Assembly (NCBI GenBank): GCA_020024115.1
Contig: JAHHUF010000087.1
Span: 1-7,401 of the forward strand
DNA: 7,401 bases
Source of the DNA: Anaerofilum sp.
GTDB lineage: Bacteria > Bacillota > Clostridia > Oscillospirales > Ruminococcaceae
Reading direction: 5' to 3'
Below, piece after piece: positions 1-5,461 of the stretch. The first letter of the stretch is position 1. Every line of letters starts with the position of its first letter. The translations under genes and the position numbers were made by a program. The notes beneath the pieces were generated by a model. The model worked only from the letters and a program-made list of their open reading frames with translations. It was not told the origin of the DNA and searched no databases.

Positions 1-796
1 TAACCGACATTCCCAAACCCCAAAGCCGCTCATTGCCAACAACAGGAGCACTGTTTTTCAGATAGTCAACAAGCATTCCTTCACTTTTCAAAAACAGGTG
101 AAAAGGTTTGAATCCAATCCTCTTTTCAAAAAAGAGCATATAAACCAAAACAGCAGAAAATTCAAAGGCTCGCGCAATTACTGTACCCATTGCAGCACCA
201 CGAATACCAAAAGCAGGGAAACCAAGTTTGCCGAAAATAAAACACCAGTTGAAGAATATATTGATGAAGAAACTGCAAGTGTAAATAATTGTGCTGACAC
301 GCACCTGCTCCACTGCACGCAAACACATCAAAAAGCAGTTTGAGAAACTGAACAAAAGAAAGGAAAACGAAAGGGTGGAAAGATATTGTGCAGATGCCTC
401 TATTGCAGTAGCATCGTTGGAAAAGAGGCTCATGAGCCGGTGTGGAAAGAAAATTCCCCCAATTGTAAACAAAAGACTTGCAGCAATCACAATGCGCAGG
501 CTGAGAGCAAGCAAACAGCGAATACGGTGTAAATCACCTTTGCCCCAATATTGTGCAATCAATACATTGGCACCACTTGCCAAGCCAAACCCCAAAATAT
601 TTAAAATAAAGAATGGCTGACCGCCTAAATTGGCAGCAGTGATTGCAATATCACCCAATTGCCCCAGCATAACGGTGTCCATCAAATTAACACTCAAGCT
701 GATGATGTTTTGCAAGGCAATGGGGATTGTGATGGAAAGAACCGACAGATAAAAGTTTTTGTCTGTACGGAAATGCTTTTGAATAAAAGCAGTCAT
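1..796 (-). CDS. MATE-family multidrug/Na+ efflux transporter, N-terminal 265 residues (cut by window edge)
   Basis: The reverse strand is open from an ATG at 796 to the window edge and encodes 265 residues; a full MATE protein has about 440-470, so the second half lies to the left of the window. MATE transporters are inner-membrane antiporters that export drugs or metabolites using Na+ or H+ gradients. What is seen: a short basic N-terminus (FIQKHFRTDKNF), then a hydrophobic helix with the family-like ITIPIALQNIISLSVNLMDTVMLGQLG (about residues 22-48), NLGGQPFFILNILGFGLASG (56-75), the AQYWGKGD motif (81-88), and GIRGAAMGTVIAR (198-209) typical of the fifth/sixth helix region. About six membrane segments fit in this half. 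The start is set by AAGGAGA at 803-809, 6 nt upstream. Family is certain from these motifs; substrate cannot be told. It lies 34 bp downstream of a strong hairpin and has no clear promoter of its own. Confidence 0.9.
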   Translation of the reverse strand, partial: MTAFIQKHFRTDKNFYLSVLSITIPIALQNIISLSVNLMDTVMLGQLGDIAITAANLGGQPFFILNILGFGLASGANVLIAQYWGKGDLHRIRCLLALSLRIVIAASLLFTIGGIFFPHRLMSLFSNDATAIEASAQYLSTLSFSFLLFSFSNCFLMCLRAVEQVRVSTIIYTCSFFINIFFNWCFIFGKLGFPAFGIRGAAMGTVIARAFEFSAVLVYMLFFEKRIGFKPFHLFLKSEGMLVDYLKNSAPVVGNERLWGLGMSV

Positions 797-830
797 AAAA
801 ATCTCCTTTAAAAACATTTGAGTTGGTCAT

Positions 831-867
831 AAAAATAGCAGTCTATCAAGCAATAGACTGCTATTTT
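831..867 (-). terminator. Perfect 15-bp hairpin with U-tract after the 75-residue gene
   Basis: Bases 832-846 (AAAATAGCAGTCTAT) pair without mismatch with 853-867 around a 6-nt loop. Read on the minus strand the stem ends in TTTTT (835-831), as in an intrinsic terminator. The A-rich/T-rich ends make it symmetric, so it could also stop plus-strand transcription. It sits 13 bp after the stop of the small gene and 34 bp before the MATE start codon. It either ends the metG-tatD-small gene unit or reduces flow into the MATE gene. Confidence 0.75.
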
Positions 868-879
868 ATAACTAAGAAA

Positions 880-1107
880 TTATTTTACCATTTCAATTGT
901 GTAAGTAAAACCATACTCTTGCTGCAAAGCCTTTACTTTGTCCTCACAGTCCTCAATAAATGTGGGAGTGTAAACGGATTTACCTTCTTTTTTGTAGTCT
1001 TCCAAAATTTGATTCAACTTATCCCAGGCTTCCTCGTTGCGCTTTTCGTCGCTTCCTTCGGGAAAATCAATCATAAATTCACGGTGCATAGGGATGCGTG
1101 CTTTCAT
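880..1107 (-). CDS. Hypothetical 75-residue acidic soluble protein in the metG-tatD unit
   Basis: I do not recognise the family. The ORF begins MKARIPMHREFMIDFPEGSDEKR and ends FTYTIEMVK. It has a very good ribosome binding site (AAAGGAG, 1117-1123, 9 nt from the ATG), which with its position 20 bp after tatD makes it a real gene rather than chance. The protein is rich in Glu, Asp and Lys, has no membrane segment or signal peptide, and residues about 20-42 and 52-65 look like amphipathic helices separated by a KSVYTPTFIEDC stretch. No Cys pair or metal motif is present. It is followed at once by a strong hairpin, so it is the last gene of the unit or the last before attenuation into the MATE gene. 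No function is proposed. Confidence 0.75.
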   Translation of the reverse strand: MKARIPMHREFMIDFPEGSDEKRNEEAWDKLNQILEDYKKEGKSVYTPTFIEDCEDKVKALQQEYGFTYTIEMVK

Positions 1108-1127
1108 AGTTTAAAACTCCTTTATTT

Positions 1128-1931
1128 TTAAATTGAAATGCCAAACAAGCGGACTGCATTTTCAGCAGTTGCCTGTAAAACCTCTTGGGTTGAAATGCCT
1201 TTGATTTCAGCAATCTTTGCAGCAGTGTGGATAATCAGAGAAGAATCCGACCGTCTGCCACGCACTGGCTCGGGTGCCATATAGGGACAATCCGTTTCCA
1301 GCAAAAGATGCTCCAATGGGATGGCTGCAATGGCTTTTGCAGCTCGTTTTGCCCCCTTGAAGGTGCAGGCACCGGTAAAGCCCAGATACATTCCTTGTTT
1401 TACCAAGGTCAAAGCATCCTCTGCCGAACCGGAATAGCAATGCACAACCCCTTTTGGGCGATATTTTGCCAAAAGAGTGTATGTTTCTGCGTGTGCCTCA
1501 CGGTCATGGACAATCAAGGGCAGGTCTAATTCCAGTGCAGTTTTGATGTGTGCCTCAAACATGGCATATTGTGCATCTTTTGGGATAGGCCAGTGATGGT
1601 CTAAACCTGCTTCACCCACAGCAACCACTTTGGGATTGCTGTACAAGGGGAGAATGGCTTTCATTTCCGCCTGCCAGTCACCACCAAAGCGAAGATTGGT
1701 GGAAGTGTCATCTTCAATCAGGCTTTGTGGGTGAATACCTGCTGCGGTGTAGAGCCAAGGAAATTGTTCTGCCAATTCCAAACTTTGCAGAGTAGAATCA
1801 TAGTCTGTGCCGCAATCTACCACACCGACAACACCGCTTTTGGGCAGGCTTTGCAGCAAAGCAATGCGGTCGTTGTCAAACTGGTGAGAGGTATAGTGGG
1901 CGTGTGTATCAAAAATCATATTCATAATCAT
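1128..1931 (-). CDS. tatD: TatD-family metal-dependent hydrolase / DNase
   Basis: This is a TIM-barrel phosphohydrolase of the amidohydrolase superfamily; relatives are cytoplasmic Mg2+-dependent 3'-5' exonucleases proposed in DNA repair and RNA turnover. With the start at 1931 the protein has 267 residues, the usual family length (about 255-270). Metal ligands are all present: FDTHAHY (D8, H10, H12), GEAGLD (E107), IVHDREA (H142), VHCYSGS (H164) and ETDCPY (D214), plus AGIHP near 64-68. The chosen ATG overlaps the metG stop codon as TGATG, so translational coupling is likely; no Shine-Dalgarno site is visible. Two in-frame ATGs follow at 1925 and 1919; the last gives MIFDTHAHY, the commonest family N-terminus, so the true start may be there. 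A TatD gene directly after metG is a conserved Firmicute arrangement (metG-yabD). The usual next neighbours rnmV and ksgA are absent here. Confidence 0.93.
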   Translation of the reverse strand: MIMNMIFDTHAHYTSHQFDNDRIALLQSLPKSGVVGVVDCGTDYDSTLQSLELAEQFPWLYTAAGIHPQSLIEDDTSTNLRFGGDWQAEMKAILPLYSNPKVVAVGEAGLDHHWPIPKDAQYAMFEAHIKTALELDLPLIVHDREAHAETYTLLAKYRPKGVVHCYSGSAEDALTLVKQGMYLGFTGACTFKGAKRAAKAIAAIPLEHLLLETDCPYMAPEPVRGRRSDSSLIIHTAAKIAEIKGISTQEVLQATAENAVRLFGISI

Positions 1932-3892
1932 CAATGGATTGCGCTGCCGGGCAGAACATCATCAGGGAAAAATACAACCGATGCACCACCATCGGGCATA
2001 TCTGCTGCCATTACCATACCCTCACTGACATATTTGCCTTTCAGCATAGGACGGGGAGCCAGATTGATGACAACACCCACATTTTTGCCAATCAAGTCAG
2101 CAGGAGTGTACCATTTTGCAATGCCGGAAAGAATGGTGCGTTCACGCTCACCATCAAACAGCTTGAGCAGCAACAGCTTTTTGCTTTCTTTGACTGGCTC
2201 GCAGTCCATAACCTTTGCAACACGCAGTTCTACTTTGCAGAAATCATCAAAAGAGATTTCCGGCAGATGCTCAATTGGCTCACCGACAGGAGCCACAGGC
2301 TCAGAAGGGGCGGCTGGCTGGGCAGCTTGGTGCATTGCCTCCAACTCTGCCAACTCTTTTTCTGTATCAATACGGGGGAACAAAACCTCACCTTTTGCCA
2401 CAGTATAGCTTTCAGGTGTGCCATAGGTCAGGCTGTCAAAGCCCATGTTTGCAGTGTTCAAGCCCAGTTGTGCTGCCATACGGGGTGCAGTATCCGGCAG
2501 GAATGGCTGAAGCAAGGTTGCAGCAAAACGCAGAGTTTCGCACAGGTTGTACAAAACACCTGCCAAACGGGGACGGTTTGCCTCGTCTTTTGCCAATACC
2601 CACGGAGCAGTTTCGTCAATATCTTTATTTGCACGCTGAATGCCTTTGAAAATTTCAGCCAATGCTTGAGGAATCAGCAGCTTTTCCATGCAGGAAGAAA
2701 CATTTTCGGGCATTGCCTTGATGACAGCAACCATATCTGCATCAAACTCACCTTCTGTACGGTCAGCGGCAACAGGCAAAGTGCCACCAAAGTATTTTTC
2801 TGCCATAGAAACAGTACGGGAAAGCAGGTTGCCCAAATCGTTGGCAAGGTCTGCATTGATGCGGCTGATAAGTGCCTCGTTGGAGAAGTTGCCGTCGTTG
2901 CCGAAGGGAATTTCACGCAGCAAGAAGTAGCGAATGGCGTCTGTGCCATAGCGATTGCACAAAACAACAGGGTCAACCACATTGCCCTTGGATTTGCTCA
3001 TTTTGCCGCCATCCAAAAGCAGCCAGCCATGCCCAAAAACACGGCTGGGCAATGGCAGTTCCAAAGCCATCAGCATTGCAGGCCAGATAATGGTGTGAAA
3101 ACGCAAAATTTCTTTGCCAACCATGTGTAAATCAGCAGGCCAGTATTTGTCATAATCAGAATAAGCATCATTGCCATATCCCAAAGCGGAAATATAGTTG
3201 GACAATGCATCCACCCAGACATAAACAGTATGGTTGGTGTCAAAATCCACAGGAATACCCCATTTTACACTGGTACGGGATACACAGGTATCCTGCAAGC
3301 CCTGATTGATGAAAGCAATCATTTCATTGCGGCGGGACTCGGGCTGGATAAAGTCGGGTACATCATTGTACAGTTTCAGCAGACGCTCAGCATATTTGCC
3401 GGTGCGGAAGAAATATGCTTCTTCCTCTGCTTCATACACATCGCCGCCACAGTCAGGGCATTTGCCCTCTTTCAACTGGCTTTCTGTCCAAAAACTCTCA
3501 CAGGGTTTGCAGTAGTGACCTTTATAACAGCCTTTATAAATATCGCCCTGCTCATACAACTGCTTGAAAATCTTTTGCACAGTTTCTACATGATAAGGGT
3601 CGGTTGTGCGGACAAAACGGTCATGGGAAATATTCATCAATTTCCACAAATCCTGAATACCGGCAACAATGTCGTCTACATACTGCTGAGGAGTTACCCC
3701 CTTTGCAGCTGCTTTATCCTGAATCTTTTGCCCATGTTCATCTGTGCCGGTCAGAAACATCACATCATATCCCTGCATTCGCTTAAAACGAGCCAGTGCA
3801 TCACAGGCAACAGTTGTGTAGCTGTGTCCAATGTGTAGCTTGTCACTGGGATAATAGATGGGAGTGGTGATGTAAAATTTTTTGTTGTGCAT
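1931..3892 (-). CDS. metG: Methionyl-tRNA synthetase
   Basis: Cytoplasmic class I aminoacyl-tRNA synthetase that charges tRNA-Met (elongator and initiator) with methionine using ATP. The start at 3892 (MHNKKFYITTPIYYP) gives 653 residues, normal for the form with a C-terminal tRNA-binding domain, and has a GA-rich ribosome binding site at 3901-3908, 8 nt away. The ORF stays open 45 codons further upstream, but that extension crosses the promoter and is not translated. Seen in order: the HIGH signature (residues 20-23); a zinc knuckle in the connective peptide with CKPC (128-131) and CPDC (145-148); the KMSKS loop (297-301, GGKMSKSKGN); the helical anticodon-binding region (about 340-500); a Pro/Ala-rich linker (about 522-539); and an EMAP/Trbp111-like OB-fold domain (about 547-653, FCKVELRVAKV...ILSGIAKWY). 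No T-box or SAM riboswitch is possible in the short leader. The TatD gene follows with overlapping stop/start. Confidence 0.98.
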   Translation of the reverse strand: MHNKKFYITTPIYYPSDKLHIGHSYTTVACDALARFKRMQGYDVMFLTGTDEHGQKIQDKAAAKGVTPQQYVDDIVAGIQDLWKLMNISHDRFVRTTDPYHVETVQKIFKQLYEQGDIYKGCYKGHYCKPCESFWTESQLKEGKCPDCGGDVYEAEEEAYFFRTGKYAERLLKLYNDVPDFIQPESRRNEMIAFINQGLQDTCVSRTSVKWGIPVDFDTNHTVYVWVDALSNYISALGYGNDAYSDYDKYWPADLHMVGKEILRFHTIIWPAMLMALELPLPSRVFGHGWLLLDGGKMSKSKGNVVDPVVLCNRYGTDAIRYFLLREIPFGNDGNFSNEALISRINADLANDLGNLLSRTVSMAEKYFGGTLPVAADRTEGEFDADMVAVIKAMPENVSSCMEKLLIPQALAEIFKGIQRANKDIDETAPWVLAKDEANRPRLAGVLYNLCETLRFAATLLQPFLPDTAPRMAAQLGLNTANMGFDSLTYGTPESYTVAKGEVLFPRIDTEKELAELEAMHQAAQPAAPSEPVAPVGEPIEHLPEISFDDFCKVELRVAKVMDCEPVKESKKLLLLKLFDGERERTILSGIAKWYTPADLIGKNVGVVINLAPRPMLKGKYVSEGMVMAADMPDGGASVVFFPDDVLPGSAIH

Positions 3893-3909
3893 GAATCCAT
3901 CTTCCTTTC

Positions 3910-3951
3910 CTGCTGCCAAATTAAGACCGAATGAAAGCCCTGATGCAGCAG
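3910..3951 (-). promoter_or_regulatory. Inverted repeat in the metG mRNA leader abutting the ribosome binding site
   Basis: CTGCTGC (3910-3916 on the plus strand) is a perfect inverted copy of GCAGCAG at 3945-3951, separated by 28 nt. In the metG mRNA the 3' arm ends directly against the GA-rich ribosome binding site at 3901-3908. A seven-pair GC-rich stem here could stabilise the leader or affect ribosome access. Function is inference; the loop contains no motif I recognise. Confidence 0.35.
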
Positions 3952-3968
3952 ATAGCAATACACTATAC

Positions 3969-3996
3969 ATTATAATGCACAGGAAAACAAAGTCAA
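3969..3996 (-). promoter_or_regulatory. Sigma-70-type promoter of metG
   Basis: On the minus strand TTGACT (3996-3991) and a perfect TATAAT (3974-3969) are separated by 16 bp. The start site would be near 3962, giving a leader of about 70 nt before the metG start codon. It is the only strong promoter upstream of the metG-tatD-small gene unit and it shows that the upstream in-frame extension of metG is not coding. Confidence 0.8.
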
Positions 3997-4037
3997 GGCA
4001 GACACACAAAATACACTCGTCTGACACAAAAAATCTG

Positions 4038-4069
4038 TTGTAAAATCAGTAAATGTTAGTATAATACTA
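4038..4069 (+). promoter_or_regulatory. Possible plus-strand promoter embedded in a 13-bp palindrome
   Basis: TTGTAA (4038-4043) and TATAAT (4060-4065) lie 16 bp apart on the plus strand. The -10 box is inside a perfect palindrome, TAGTATAATACTA (4057-4069, centre 4063), which could be an operator or a chance feature of AT-rich DNA. No gene lies downstream on this strand before the terminator at 4100-4137, so the only product would be an RNA of about 65 nt. Confidence 0.3.
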
Positions 4070-4099
4070 CAATAAAACAGCACAAAGCTGTAAAAAAGG

Positions 4100-4137
4100 A
4101 AAAGCATGGGGACAGATTCTGAATCCCCACGCTTTTT
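4100..4137. terminator. Bidirectional intrinsic terminator between the DUF2185 gene and metG
   Basis: AAAAGC-a-TGGGGA (4100-4112) pairs with TCCCCA-c-GCTTTTT (4124-4137) around an 11-nt loop, with one A/C mismatch. On the plus strand the stem runs into TTTTT (4133-4137); on the minus strand it runs into CTTTTCCTTTTTT. It most likely ends the DUF2185 transcript before the metG promoter. A second small hairpin, ACAGC-acaaa-GCTGT (4077-4091), follows in the minus direction and also ends in TTTT, as a possible back-up. Confidence 0.75.
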
Positions 4138-4328
4138 GAGATATGTTTCGCCAAAAGAGTTGTGGTGCAACTGCTCTTTAGCGTTATTCTGTTTTGGTTT
4201 GCAGAGTGAATTAGCGGCTGCCTCAAAAGTCGAACTTTTTGTTGTTTACAGAAAGGGGAATCTGTCAGGTTAAAAACACTGGGAATCCACCAAGGATTTC
4301 TTTATTTTCAGATACATTTTAGCAACAG
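4138..4328. other. Intergenic stretch with weak hairpins only
   Basis: No convincing ORF is present. It holds a bulged hairpin at 4154-4179 (AAAGA-GTTG / CAAC-TCTTT), an AAAAGT-cga-ACTTTT inverted repeat near 4225-4239 preceded by GCGGCTGCCTC, and an ACAGA/TCTGT repeat near 4248-4265. They lie in the 3' untranslated part of the DUF2185 transcript. The GCTGCCTCAAAAGT piece might be half of a decayed palindromic element, but I cannot show this. Confidence 0.3.
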
Positions 4329-5117
4329 TTATCTTTTCAGGACATAGATTTCTTTGTCATTTTTATCTACTTCAAATGTATCTTCGGATATGCGAATCAG
4401 TCTTGTTCCGATTGGCATATCAATATGTGGAAAAATATCCGAATCAAGTTGCTGCCATACATTCCCCACACATACCAATTCTATATTTTTACAGTCTGAG
4501 AAATATCCTTCATCTTCAATTCCAGAGGCAAAAAACCAGCCACTGTCTTCTTTGTTACATGGGTCATTTCTTTCCATATACCCAACCTTCCAGCCTTCCT
4601 CTGTGATTTTCTTTGAAACACAGGCGGTTAGATTTAGGATGTTTTTTCTGTGTTTCATAGCAGCATAATTTTGCTGACAACCTTTCAATTCATCAAGTGC
4701 ATTGTTACTGATTTCGATATTTGTGTTTATGCTCTCAATATCCGCATCCCATATTCTTTGGTCATCTGCCTGATTTTTCAAGATTCCAGCCAATCTAAAA
4801 ATTTCTGTTTTATTTGCAGATATATGGGTATACCCCCTTTTTATCAGGTTTTTACCATTTTCGTCATAAATATATATTTCTGTTTCGCCATTGTTGTACA
4901 GTAGCAATTTTACCGCACCTAAATTATCTTCATCATTATAAAATGTCATAAAAGCTGGCAGACGCTCGTTAACATACCAGTCAAATTCAGTGCCGTTATT
5001 GCCGTTCATGTAAAAAATTGCACCGTTTTTTTCTAAATCGCTGGTTTTTACATGGGGCAGATGCAAAGCCATGCTTTCATCAATGATTGCCCGAATATCC
5101 TTTAGTATTTTATGCAT
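4329..5117 (-). CDS. DUF2185 (Imm33-like) immunity-domain protein with an unassigned N-terminal region
   Basis: The 262-residue protein starts at an ATG with GGAGG at 5125-5129, 7 nt upstream; the frame stays open 12 codons further but that ATG has no binding site. Residues about 163-250 match the DUF2185 family as I know it: ACVSKKITEEGWKVGYM (165-181), DSGW (191-194), SGIEDEGY (198-205), then NIELV and IFPHIDMPIGT (228-238). DUF2185 has been classed among the immunity families (Imm33) found beside polymorphic toxins. The first 150 residues, with alternating short strands (GAVKLLLYNNGETEIYIYDENGK, 67-89) and an acidic helical stretch (118-146), are not recognised. There is no signal peptide or membrane segment, so the protein is probably cytoplasmic. 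No toxin gene is beside it. It is visibly more AT-rich (about 35% GC in lines I counted, against 40-58% in neighbours), which suggests acquisition by transfer. Its leader carries an upstream terminator. Confidence 0.8.
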   Translation of the reverse strand: MHKILKDIRAIIDESMALHLPHVKTSDLEKNGAIFYMNGNNGTEFDWYVNERLPAFMTFYNDEDNLGAVKLLLYNNGETEIYIYDENGKNLIKRGYTHISANKTEIFRLAGILKNQADDQRIWDADIESINTNIEISNNALDELKGCQQNYAAMKHRKNILNLTACVSKKITEEGWKVGYMERNDPCNKEDSGWFFASGIEDEGYFSDCKNIELVCVGNVWQQLDSDIFPHIDMPIGTRLIRISEDTFEVDKNDKEIYVLKR

Positions 5118-5186
5118 GGTTATACCTCCGTAATTTTTTGTTTGCGGTTTCACTTTGTTTTACAGATATAGCTTTTTCTGCATAAG

Positions 5187-5238
5187 AAAAAAATATCCAA
5201 AGCCAGAGAATGATTTGGGTAATTCTGTGGCTTTGGAT
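5187..5238 (-). terminator. Intrinsic terminator inside the leader of the DUF2185 gene (probable attenuator)
   Basis: ATCCAAAGCCAGAGAAT (5195-5211) pairs with 5222-5238 over 17 positions with a single G/G mismatch and a 10-nt loop. On the minus strand the stem is followed by ATTTTTTT (T-run 5193-5187); on the plus strand the following bases are not U-rich, so it works in the minus direction. No gene lies upstream of it on that strand, and it ends 70 bp before the DUF2185 start codon. It therefore fits premature termination of that gene's own transcript better than ordinary gene-end termination. Confidence 0.75.
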
Positions 5239-5246
5239 TTCTATGT

Positions 5247-5276
5247 TCAATATGTTCGGGATTTCTTTTGTGCCAT
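5247..5276 (-). CDS. Candidate 9-codon leader peptide MAQKKSRTY before the attenuator
   Basis: A short minus-strand ORF, ATG at 5276 and TGA at 5249-5247, encodes MAQKKSRTY. An AAAGGG at 5294-5289 lies 12 nt upstream, a weak and rather distant binding site. The stop codon is 8 nt before the terminator stem begins, so a ribosome paused at the end would cover part of its 5' arm. A second tiny ORF, MYIFNSFSL (5331-5302), lies further up but would start only about 5 nt from the predicted transcript end. Both could be chance; ORFs this short arise often. Confidence 0.25.
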   Translation of the reverse strand: MAQKKSRTY

Positions 5277-5283
5277 TATCAGG

Positions 5284-5315
5284 GCTTACCCTTTTATTTA
5301 ATCAAAGGGAAAAGC
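5284..5315 (-). promoter_or_regulatory. Leader hairpin upstream of the attenuator
   Basis: CCCTTT (5289-5294) pairs with AAAGGG (5304-5309) around 9 nt, extended by GCTT (5284-5287) with AAGC (5312-5315) across small internal mismatches. On the minus strand the same GGG (5291-5289) could instead pair with CCC (5284-5282), so two folds exclude each other. It has no U-tract and does not look like a terminator. I do not recognise a known riboswitch in it. Confidence 0.4.
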
Positions 5316-5332
5316 TGTTAAAAATGTACATA

Positions 5333-5372
5333 ATTGCATTTTATTATATCATTTTGAAAATGAAAATGCAAT
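5333..5372 (-). promoter_or_regulatory. Extended -10 promoter of the DUF2185 transcript enclosed in an inverted repeat
   Basis: On the minus strand TTGCAT (5371-5366), a 17-bp spacer and TATAAT (5348-5343) with the extended -10 form TGATATAAT form a plausible promoter. The start site would be near 5336, about 220 nt before the DUF2185 start codon. A perfect 10-bp inverted repeat, ATTGCATTTT (5333-5342) and AAAATGCAAT (5363-5372), has one arm over the -35 box and the other just after the -10 box, and CATTTTGAAAATG (5350-5362) is a further palindrome between them. This looks like a repressor-type operator; the regulator is unknown. Confidence 0.55.
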
Positions 5373-5382
5373 AGATAAAATT

Positions 5383-5401
5383 TTCTTGATTTTATCAAGA
5401 A
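5383..5401. promoter_or_regulatory. 19-bp dyad between two divergent promoters
   Basis: TTCTTGATTTTATCAAGAA is a perfect 8-bp inverted repeat with a 3-bp centre. It lies between the minus-strand promoter at 5343-5371 and the plus-strand promoter at 5462-5491. Its size and position suit a dimeric regulator, but it has no U-tract and no family can be named from it. Confidence 0.4.
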
Positions 5402-5461
5402 GTTATAAGGATAACACGGAATTTATAAAAGAACAGCCCAAAAGTTTGTGTATTTTTTGAA

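Noticed and set aside
98..620. Plus-strand ORFs at 98-343 and 291-620
   Set aside because: They lie opposite the MATE gene, are Lys/Thr/Cys-rich and lack start signals.
823..1131. Plus-strand hydrophobic ORF of 102 codons that could pass for a membrane protein
   Set aside because: It runs antisense through the hairpin and the small gene, has no binding site, and the Phe/Leu richness comes from the complement of Lys/Glu codons.
1932..1934. TTG start of tatD at 1934
   Set aside because: An ATG follows directly as the next codon and overlaps the metG stop; family proteins start even later.
1934..3130. Plus-strand ORF of 398 codons opposite metG
   Set aside because: It is a mirror of the metG frame: Cys/Gln/His-rich, no binding site, no family motif; metG is beyond doubt.
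3893..4027. A 45-residue N-terminal extension of metG starting at 4027
   Set aside because: It runs across the TTGACT/TATAAT promoter, lacks a binding site, and the family N-terminus (KKFYITTPIYYP) plus a good binding site lie at 3892.
3893..4100. A T-box or SAM riboswitch upstream of metG
   Set aside because: The leader from the promoter is only about 70 nt, with no terminator stem or T-box consensus in it.
4205..4245. A decayed IS or MITE end (GGCTGCCTCAAAAGT with inverted AAAGT/ACTTT)
   Set aside because: Only one short imperfect end is visible, with no partner repeat or target duplication, so no mobile element can be called.
5118..5153. Start of the DUF2185 protein 12 codons upstream at 5153
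   Set aside because: No ribosome binding site there, and the GGAGG site of the 5117 start lies within this extension.
5187..5338. A named riboswitch class in the DUF2185 leader
   Set aside because: I compared it by eye with fluoride, ZTP, THF and preQ1 consensus features from memory and found no match; it is left as an unclassified attenuator.
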